19,476 nucleotides of DNA from NCBI GenBank assembly GCA_041821285.1, contig JBGUER010000037.1:1-19476 (forward strand). Direction: 5' to 3'. The stretch is from JAJBWD01 sp041821285 (GTDB taxonomy: Bacteria; Bacillota; Clostridia; Clostridiales; Clostridiaceae). A program made the position numbers and the translations under genes. Each line of letters starts with the position of its first letter. Within the stretch, counting starts at the first letter, position 1. Shown here piece by piece: positions 13,903 through 19,476 of the stretch. The notes beneath the pieces are model-generated. The model saw only the letters and a list, made by a program, of their open reading frames with translations. It did no database searches and had not been told where the DNA came from.

Positions 13903-14460
13903 GATAAGAAAGATAAAGGAAAAAAGAATAAAAAAAAAAGAAAAAGTCGATGGATAGCTAAAATAATATTTTGGACAATTTTGCTATCGGGGAGCTTTAC
14001 TATATTTTCAGATATGCTACTAAGAAAAGTAAATATTTTAGTAGCTTTTGTTATTTTAACTATGGTGATTTTTATTGGTATTATGTTTGACCTTGTTGGT
14101 GTAGCAGTTACTTCTGCTACTATAACTCCATTTAATGCTATGGCTTCTAAAAAAATAAAAGGCGCTAAGACAGCAATAAATTTAATTAAAAATGCAGCTA
14201 AAGTTTCTAGCTTTTGTAATGATGTAATAGGAGATATTTCTGGCATTTTAAGTGGTACTATTGGTGTAATAATAGCACAAAAGATAATTAGTCAATTGGG
14301 AACAGATACAGCTACTATCGTTAAAATAATAATAGCTGTATTAATTGGTACGGTAACAATAGCGGGTAAAGCAATTGGAAAATCTATTGCCATAGAAAAT
14401 AGTAATGAAATAACCTATAAATTTGCAAGAATTATATTTTTCATTAAAAGAGGTAGATGA
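13900..14460 (+). CDS. oapA: OLE-associated membrane protein OapA
   Basis: OapA is the membrane partner that binds OLE RNA and anchors it at the cell membrane. The 186 residues start with a very basic segment (MDKKDKGKKNKKKRKSRW), suited to RNA contact, followed by about four hydrophobic segments (roughly 19-41, 46-68, 109-130 and 140-160). The most conserved-looking part is DLVGVAVTSATITPFNAMAS (64-83) and then KKIKGAKTAINLIKNAAKV, SSFCNDVIGDISGILSG. Its pattern of an acidic residue, small residues and a GAK-A-LI-N block recalls the DUF21 membrane domain of CNNM/CorC magnesium-linked transporters; this likeness is my inference. The TTG start follows GGAGGA; an open frame extends upstream to 13825 but runs through the RNA. 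It ends 2 bases before the preferred dxs start, so translation is likely coupled. Confidence 0.88.
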   Translation: MDKKDKGKKNKKKRKSRWIAKIIFWTILLSGSFTIFSDMLLRKVNILVAFVILTMVIFIGIMFDLVGVAVTSATITPFNAMASKKIKGAKTAINLIKNAAKVSSFCNDVIGDISGILSGTIGVIIAQKIISQLGTDTATIVKIIIAVLIGTVTIAGKAIGKSIAIENSNEITYKFARIIFFIKRGR

Positions 14461-14462
14461 AA

Positions 14463-16334
14463 ATGAGCAATATACTTGATGAATATAAAGATATTTATGA
14501 TATAAAAAAGATGGATTATGATAAATTAGATGAATTTTCAGGAGAAATAAGAACTTTCTTAATAGAAAAACTATCTAAAACAGGAGGCCATTTAGCCTCA
14601 AATTTAGGAATTGTAGAGCTTACATTAAGTTTATATAAGGTATTTGATTTTAATATAGATAAGATTGTTTGGGATGTAGGTCATCAAGCTTATGTACATA
14701 AGATATTAACAGGTAGAAAAGAAGAATTTAAATCCATAAGAAAATATGGAGGAATTAGTGGCTTTCCAAAAAGAAGTGAAAGTAAGTATGATTTTTTTGA
14801 TACAGGACATAGTAGTACGTCTATTTCAGCGGCCCTTGGAATAGCTAGGACTCGAGATTTAGAAAAAAAAGAAAATGAAGTAATTGCAGTTATTGGAGAT
14901 GGTGCTTTAACTGGAGGAATGGCTTTAGAGGCTTTAAATGATGTAGGTGATAGAAAAACTAAGCTTATTATAATATTAAACGATAATGGTATGTCTATTG
15001 GTGAAAATGTAGGCGGAGTTTCTACTTATTTAAGTAAAATCAGAGTCGACCCAAAATACAATAAGTTTAGGGATGATTTTGATAAGCTTTTAAATAAAAT
15101 ACCAAATTTGGGAAAAGGTATATCTAAATCCATAGATAGAATGAAAGATAGTATAAAACAACTTATAGTACCAGGAATGCTTTTTGAAGATATGGGAATA
15201 AAATATTTAGGACCGATAGATGGACATAATATTAAAGAACTTTCTCTTGTTTTATCTCAAGCTAAACAAAATAAAGGGCCTGTTTTAATTCATGTAATAA
15301 CTAAAAAAGGAAAAGGATATAAATTTGCTGAAAATGATCCTGATTTATTTCATGGAGTGGGTCCTTTTGATTGTAGTACGGGGAAGTGTGCTAAGAAACC
15401 GTTTTCATATTCAAAAGCCTTTGGTGAAAATATAGTATTACTAGCTAGTGAAAATAAGAAACTAATTGGAATTACTGCAGCTATGAAAGATGGGACAGGG
15501 CTAGGTAATTTTGCTTTAAAATATCCTGAAAGATATTTCGATGTAGGAATAGCAGAACAGCATGCTGTAACTTTAGCTGCAGGAATGGCAAGTAATGGGT
15601 TTAGACCTATATTTGCTGTATATTCTACTTTTCTTCAAAGAGCATATGATCAAATCATCCACGATGTATGCATGCAAAATATTCCAGTTATTTTTGCTAT
15701 AGATAGGGCTGGAATTGTAGGTGAAGATGGAGAAACACATCAAGGCGTATATGATTTATCATATTTAAGTCATATGCCTAATATGACTATTATGGCACCT
15801 AAATGTATAGAAGAATTATTTTATATAATGAATTTTGCTTTAAAACAACCATACCCTATTGCAATAAGGTATCCTAGAGGAGGAGATATGGATAATGTTA
15901 AATTATCTCCTTATAAAAATTTTAAAAAGGGTAAATGGGAGGTAGTTTTAGAGGGAGAAAAGCTTGCTATTATTGCAGTAGGTAAGATGGTCCAAAAATC
16001 TATTTTAGTTTGTGAAAAATTAAAAGAATATAATATAAATTCTACAGTAATAAATGCTTGTTTTATAAAACCAATTGATGAGGAACTAATAAAAAAACTT
16101 ATAAAACAAAATTATAAGATAGTTACCATAGAGGATGGCGTTATTATTGGGGGATTTGGTTCCTTAGTTTTAAATTTCATTAATTCTTTAGAAGAAAAGG
16201 TGAATATTTTAAATATAGGGTTTGAAGATGAATTTATTCCTCATGGAGACCCTGAAATATTATATAGGATAAATGAACTTGATATAAATGGAATAATAAA
16301 TAGAATATTAAAGTTTTATAATTTAAGGAGATAA
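14463..16334 (+). CDS. dxs: 1-deoxy-D-xylulose-5-phosphate synthase
   Basis: Thiamine-diphosphate enzyme that condenses pyruvate with glyceraldehyde 3-phosphate, the entry step of the non-mevalonate isoprenoid pathway. The 623 residues are of normal length. Landmarks are GGHLASNLG (41-49, His43), GHQAYVHKILTGR, GHSSTSISAALG, the thiamine motif GDGALTGGMALEALN (145-159), NDNGMSIGENVGG, YLGPIDGHN, the catalytic glutamate Glu365 in GIAEQHAVTLAAG, and DRAGIVGEDGETHQG. The ATG at 14463 is preferred because AGAGG at 14449-14453 is 9 bases away; ATG at 14457, overlapping the oapA stop, adds two residues but has only 3 bases of spacing. Confidence 0.97.
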   Translation: MSNILDEYKDIYDIKKMDYDKLDEFSGEIRTFLIEKLSKTGGHLASNLGIVELTLSLYKVFDFNIDKIVWDVGHQAYVHKILTGRKEEFKSIRKYGGISGFPKRSESKYDFFDTGHSSTSISAALGIARTRDLEKKENEVIAVIGDGALTGGMALEALNDVGDRKTKLIIILNDNGMSIGENVGGVSTYLSKIRVDPKYNKFRDDFDKLLNKIPNLGKGISKSIDRMKDSIKQLIVPGMLFEDMGIKYLGPIDGHNIKELSLVLSQAKQNKGPVLIHVITKKGKGYKFAENDPDLFHGVGPFDCSTGKCAKKPFSYSKAFGENIVLLASENKKLIGITAAMKDGTGLGNFALKYPERYFDVGIAEQHAVTLAAGMASNGFRPIFAVYSTFLQRAYDQIIHDVCMQNIPVIFAIDRAGIVGEDGETHQGVYDLSYLSHMPNMTIMAPKCIEELFYIMNFALKQPYPIAIRYPRGGDMDNVKLSPYKNFKKGKWEVVLEGEKLAIIAVGKMVQKSILVCEKLKEYNINSTVINACFIKPIDEELIKKLIKQNYKIVTIEDGVIIGGFGSLVLNFINSLEEKVNILNIGFEDEFIPHGDPEILYRINELDINGIINRILKFYNLRR

Positions 16335-16336
16335 AA

Positions 16337-17158
16337 ATGTCGAGTACAAAAGAAAGATTAGATGTAGTTATTGTAAATAATGGTATGATAGATTCAAGAG
16401 AAAAGGCTAAAGCTATTATTATGGAAGGTAAAGTATTTGTTGACGGTAAAAGAATAGATAAATGTGGTACTAAAATAAAGATAGATAGTAACATCGAATT
16501 AAAAGGTCAATTGATGCCTTATGTAAGTAGAGGCGGTTTTAAATTGGAAAAAGCTATAAAAAGCTTTAATATACCTCTTGAAAATAAAGTTTGTTATGAT
16601 ATTGGGGCATCTACAGGTGGATTTACTGACTGTATGCTTCAAAATGGTGCAAAATATGTTTATTCAATTGATGTAGGATATGGTCAATTTTCATGGAAGC
16701 TTAGGGTAGATGAGAGGGTTAAATGTATTGAACGAACTAATGTTAGATATTTAGAATTGGATGACTCTTTTATGATAGGAGATTTTGCAAGCATTGATGT
16801 TTCTTTTATTTCTTTGAAGAAAATCATACCTAATCTTTTAAAATTTTTAAAAGAGGATGGTGAAATCGTAGCACTTATAAAACCTCAATTTGAAGCAGGA
16901 AGAGAAAAAGTAGGCAAAAAGGGAGTAGTAAAGGATTTAAAGGTTCATTATCAGGTGGTAGAGGATATAATAAGACACATAGAAACTCTAGGCTTAGAAG
17001 TGTTAAATTTAGATTATTCTCCTATAAAAGGACCTGAGGGAAATATAGAATATCTGGTTTATTTTAAGAAAAGTTGTAGTAATAAAATTTATCAGGATGA
17101 ATTAATAGAAGGAGTTATTAATAATTCTCATCTAACCTTGAAAAAGGAGGAAAAATGA
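16337..17158 (+). CDS. tlyA: TlyA family rRNA 2'-O-methyltransferase
   Basis: A cytoplasmic methyltransferase that in characterised members modifies cytidines in 16S and/or 23S rRNA; older annotations call it a hemolysin. It has 273 residues: an S4 RNA-binding domain (about 5-65, RLDVVIVNNGMIDSREKAKA) and an FtsJ-type domain that starts with YVSRGGFKLEKA. The SAM motif is DIGASTGGFTDCM (88-100), followed by DVGYGQFSWKLR, DVSFISLKKI and LIKPQFEAGREKVGKKGVV (Lys182 in the catalytic tetrad). The S4 domain suggests action on both rRNAs (TlyA-I/II cannot be separated by eye). Two bases after dxs; its stop overlaps the nadK start. Confidence 0.95.
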   Translation: MSSTKERLDVVIVNNGMIDSREKAKAIIMEGKVFVDGKRIDKCGTKIKIDSNIELKGQLMPYVSRGGFKLEKAIKSFNIPLENKVCYDIGASTGGFTDCMLQNGAKYVYSIDVGYGQFSWKLRVDERVKCIERTNVRYLELDDSFMIGDFASIDVSFISLKKIIPNLLKFLKEDGEIVALIKPQFEAGREKVGKKGVVKDLKVHYQVVEDIIRHIETLGLEVLNLDYSPIKGPEGNIEYLVYFKKSCSNKIYQDELIEGVINNSHLTLKKEEK

Positions 17159-17976
17159 AAAATATTGGTATAAATATAAATTCTAGCAAAAAAATAAAGA
17201 ATGATATAATTAATGACATAGTTAAGGATATTTTTGATGTATTTGATAGTGTAAAACTTAAAATATATTATGATAATATAGGGATAGATGATGAAGTGAC
17301 AAAAGATTTAGATTTTATAATTATTTTAGGTGGAGATGGCACAATACTTAGAACATCTTCTATAATAGCTAAATATGATGTTCCTATTTTAGGAGTAAAC
17401 ATGGGGACTTTAGGTTTCTTGTCATCTATTGAATACAAAAATTTTAAAGAAACATTGTTGAAAATTAAATCGGATAATTATCATGAAGAAAATAGAATGA
17501 TGTTAAAATGTAGAGTTAACAATGAAAATATTGAAAATATTGCTTTAAATGATATAGTTATAAGTAAAGGGATAATGCCAAACATAGAATGCTTTGAGAT
17601 ATATATTGATGATGTTTTATATGCTTATTTTAAAGGGGACGGAGTTATTATTTCCACACCAACAGGTTCTACAGCATATTCTATGTCTGCAGGTGGGCCA
17701 ATAGTTTATCCAACTTTAAAATTAATAGAAATTACCCCTATTTGTTCTCATCAAATGGGGGTTAGACCAATTTTAATAGAAGCTAAAAGAAAAATAAAAG
17801 TTATTATAAAAAACAAGAGAGAAAATATATATTTAACTATTGATGGACAAAAGGTTACGGAAGTAAAAGAAGATATAATGATAGAAATAACAAGTTCAGA
17901 TTATCAATGTAAATTAATTAAATTGGAAGATTATGATTATTTTTCAATATTAAGAAAAAAAATTATACTATGTTAA
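17155..17976 (+). CDS. nadK: NAD kinase
   Basis: Phosphorylates NAD to NADP, using ATP or polyphosphate, and so sets the NADP supply for enzymes such as FolD. The 273 residues are typical. Landmarks are GGDGTILRTS (59-68, catalytic Asp61), GVNMGTLGFL, the conserved LNDIVISKG, and STPTGSTAYSMSAGGPIV (about 167-184), with IDGQK near the end. The ATG overlaps the tlyA stop (ATGA), with GGAGG at 17147-17151, so the two are translationally coupled. Confidence 0.96.
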   Translation: MKNIGININSSKKIKNDIINDIVKDIFDVFDSVKLKIYYDNIGIDDEVTKDLDFIIILGGDGTILRTSSIIAKYDVPILGVNMGTLGFLSSIEYKNFKETLLKIKSDNYHEENRMMLKCRVNNENIENIALNDIVISKGIMPNIECFEIYIDDVLYAYFKGDGVIISTPTGSTAYSMSAGGPIVYPTLKLIEITPICSHQMGVRPILIEAKRKIKVIIKNKRENIYLTIDGQKVTEVKEDIMIEITSSDYQCKLIKLEDYDYFSILRKKIILC

Positions 17977-17993
17977 AGTGAGGGGTGAATTAA

Positions 17994-18446
17994 ATGAAAA
18001 CAAAAAGACAAGCTAAGATTTTGGAATTAATAAGTAGAAAAGAGATTGAAACTCAGGAAGATTTAGCAGAAGAACTTAATAAAACCGGAATAGAAGTTAC
18101 ACAAGCCACTGTATCTAGAGATATAAAGGAACTTAAGCTTATAAAAATATTAACTGAAACTGGGAAATATAAGTATGCAACTAATATATCAACTAGTTCA
18201 TTATCAAATAATAAATTAGTAAATATATTTAATGAGATAGTTATACATATTGATAATGTAGATAATTTTGTAGTTATAAAAACTATAACAGGTTCTGCAA
18301 ATGCGGCTGCAGAAGCAATAGATTCTCTTAAATTAAATGGAATAGTTGGAACTATAGCTGGGGACAATACTATATTCATTTTAGCTAGAGACAAAGAAAC
18401 AGCTATTAACATTATTACAAGATTGAAAAAAATATTGAACGGGTAA
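17994..18446 (+). CDS. argR: Arginine repressor/activator ArgR
   Basis: A hexameric regulator that binds ARG boxes when arginine is present, repressing arginine synthesis and often activating its breakdown. The 150 residues have the two expected parts: a winged-helix DNA-binding domain (1-70, RQAKILELISRKEI and TQATVSRDIKELKL) and a C-terminal arginine-binding, hexamer-forming domain (about 80-150) with GSANAAAEAIDSLKL and GTIAGDNTIFILARD, in which the usual Asp-Asp is Asp-Asn. GAGGGG at 17980-17985 is the ribosome site. Placement between nadK and recN is the standard Firmicutes arrangement; no ARG box is evident in the short gaps. Confidence 0.95.
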   Translation: MKTKRQAKILELISRKEIETQEDLAEELNKTGIEVTQATVSRDIKELKLIKILTETGKYKYATNISTSSLSNNKLVNIFNEIVIHIDNVDNFVVIKTITGSANAAAEAIDSLKLNGIVGTIAGDNTIFILARDKETAINIITRLKKILNG

Positions 18447-18456
18447 GGTGAATTTA

Positions 18457-19476
18457 ATGCTTCTTCAAATTTCTATAAAAAATTTCGCACTAATAGAAAA
18501 TATTACCATGGACTTTGGCAGTGGGTTTAATGTGTTAACTGGAGAAACTGGTGCAGGTAAGTCAATTTTGATTGATGCTATAAATTATGTTTTAGGCAGT
18601 AAGTTTAATAAGGATCTAATTAGATATGGAAAAGAAAAAACTTATGTGGAAGCTATATTTGAAGTAAATAATGAAAAATTAAAAAATATTTTATTAGAAT
18701 ATAATATTGATTATGAAGAAGTTATTATATTAAGCAGAGAAACCTTTCAAAATGGTAGAAGTATAGCAAAAGTGAATGGAAAATCTTTAGTGTTAAATAA
18801 TATAAAAAAAATCAGTAATTGTTTAATTGATATACACGGACAACATCAAAATCAAGGGCTTCTTGATAGCGGTACTCATATAAATTATTTAGATTCATTT
18901 GGAGATGATATTTTTAAAAATCAAATTCTAGAGTTTAATAAAAATTTTTCTGAGTATAAAAATATTATACATAAAATTGATAATATTAACGGAAAATATG
19001 ACGAGAAAGATAAAATAGTAGATTACTTAAAATTTCAAATAAATGAGATAAATAAAGCAAATCTTAAAGAAGATGAAGAAGAAAAACTTACTTTAAGCTA
19101 TCAGCAACAAACAAATGCTAGTGAAGTATCTACAATGTTAAAAGAGTGTAATAATTTACTATTTGAAAGTTTAGAGAATCAATCCATATATGATGGATTA
19201 AATTTAGTTATAAAGAAATTAAAAATCATACAAAAGTATTATCCTAAAATGGATAGTATTTTAAATGATATAGAAGGTTTTTATTATAATTTGCAAGATG
19301 TGTCATTAAGTTTCAATGATATGTTTAACGAAATTTCTTATGATGAGAATGAGTTGAATTCTATAAATGAAAGATTATATTTAATAGAAAATCTAAAGAA
19401 AAAATATGGATTTTCAGTAAAAGATGTAATAGAAAATGGAAAAAGACTTGAAGAACAAATAAATGAAATTAATAAT
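18457..19476 (+). CDS. recN: DNA repair protein RecN, 3' end cut off by the window
   Basis: RecN is an SMC-like ATPase that gathers at double-strand breaks and helps hold DNA ends for RecA-dependent repair. The first 340 residues are visible, out of about 560. The N-terminus MLLQISIKNFALIENITMDF leads into Walker A GETGAGKS (29-36). The family-specific LIDIHGQHQNQGLLD lies at about 126-140. From about residue 160 the sequence is Lys/Glu-rich and helical, as expected for the coiled-coil arm; the second nucleotide motif is beyond the window. The frame remains open to the last base. GTAAGGTGA upstream sets the ATG, 10 bases after argR. Confidence 0.96.
   Translation, partial: MLLQISIKNFALIENITMDFGSGFNVLTGETGAGKSILIDAINYVLGSKFNKDLIRYGKEKTYVEAIFEVNNEKLKNILLEYNIDYEEVIILSRETFQNGRSIAKVNGKSLVLNNIKKISNCLIDIHGQHQNQGLLDSGTHINYLDSFGDDIFKNQILEFNKNFSEYKNIIHKIDNINGKYDEKDKIVDYLKFQINEINKANLKEDEEEKLTLSYQQQTNASEVSTMLKECNNLLFESLENQSIYDGLNLVIKKLKIIQKYYPKMDSILNDIEGFYYNLQDVSLSFNDMFNEISYDENELNSINERLYLIENLKKKYGFSVKDVIENGKRLEEQINEINN

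Noticed and set aside
13758..14246. Long minus-strand open frame of 162 codons across the RNA and the membrane protein gene
   Set aside because: Antisense to oapA, no ribosome site, and its apparent hydrophobicity mirrors the membrane helices on the other strand.
1..19476. CRISPR arrays, tRNA or rRNA genes, insertion sequences, phage attachment sites
   Set aside because: No spaced repeat series, transposase, integrase or recognisable tRNA cloverleaf was seen; gene order is that of a conserved chromosomal core.

Overview
This is a chromosomal segment from a low-G+C, endospore-forming Clostridium (sensu stricto type). The signs are very AT-rich coding DNA with A/T-ending codons, strong AGGAGG-type ribosome sites, some GTG and TTG starts, a full spoIIIA sporulation operon, and the gene order asp23-nusB-folD-xseA-xseB-ispA-dxs-tlyA-nadK-argR-recN that is shared by Bacillus and Clostridium. 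I cannot name the species. All supported genes lie on the + strand.

Layout. (1) 1-1786: the end of a type IV pilus-like operon: a cut-off pilin-like protein, a short divergent PilM-like protein, and PilN-like and PilO-like proteins. (2) 1843-4153: aroQ, an M24 aminopeptidase (pepP type) and efp, ending in a clear intrinsic terminator. (3) 4207-9118: the eight genes spoIIIAA to spoIIIAH, which build the mother-cell side of the feeding-tube channel between mother cell and forespore. (4) 9119-9602: asp23 as its own unit, with promoter and terminator. (5) 9638-13260: nusB, folD, xseA, xseB, ispA. (6) 13265-14460: a non-coding stretch of about 600 bases, then a small membrane protein gene. (7) 14463-19476: dxs, tlyA, nadK, argR and recN, the last running off the window.

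The most notable element is in region 6. The stretch from about 13300 to 13890 is far richer in G+C than its surroundings (two 60-base lines counted by eye are 52-53% GC), carries no convincing reading frame, has an excellent promoter at its start and is full of helices, including two GNRA-capped hairpins and an 8-bp long-range pairing. Its length, its place between ispA and dxs, and the following gene for a four-segment membrane protein all match OLE RNA (ornate large extremophilic RNA) and its partner OapA. This is a known class of very large structured bacterial RNA that forms a membrane-bound ribonucleoprotein complex.

A second point of interest is FolD. The lysine and glutamine needed for the cyclohydrolase reaction are replaced by Glu53 and Phe97, so the enzyme is predicted to act only as a dehydrogenase.

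Working together: ispA and dxs serve isoprenoid synthesis, and the OLE-oapA unit is inserted between them. folD, nadK and aroQ are core metabolism; nusB, efp and tlyA act in RNA synthesis and translation; xseA, xseB and recN act in DNA repair; argR is the arginine regulator.
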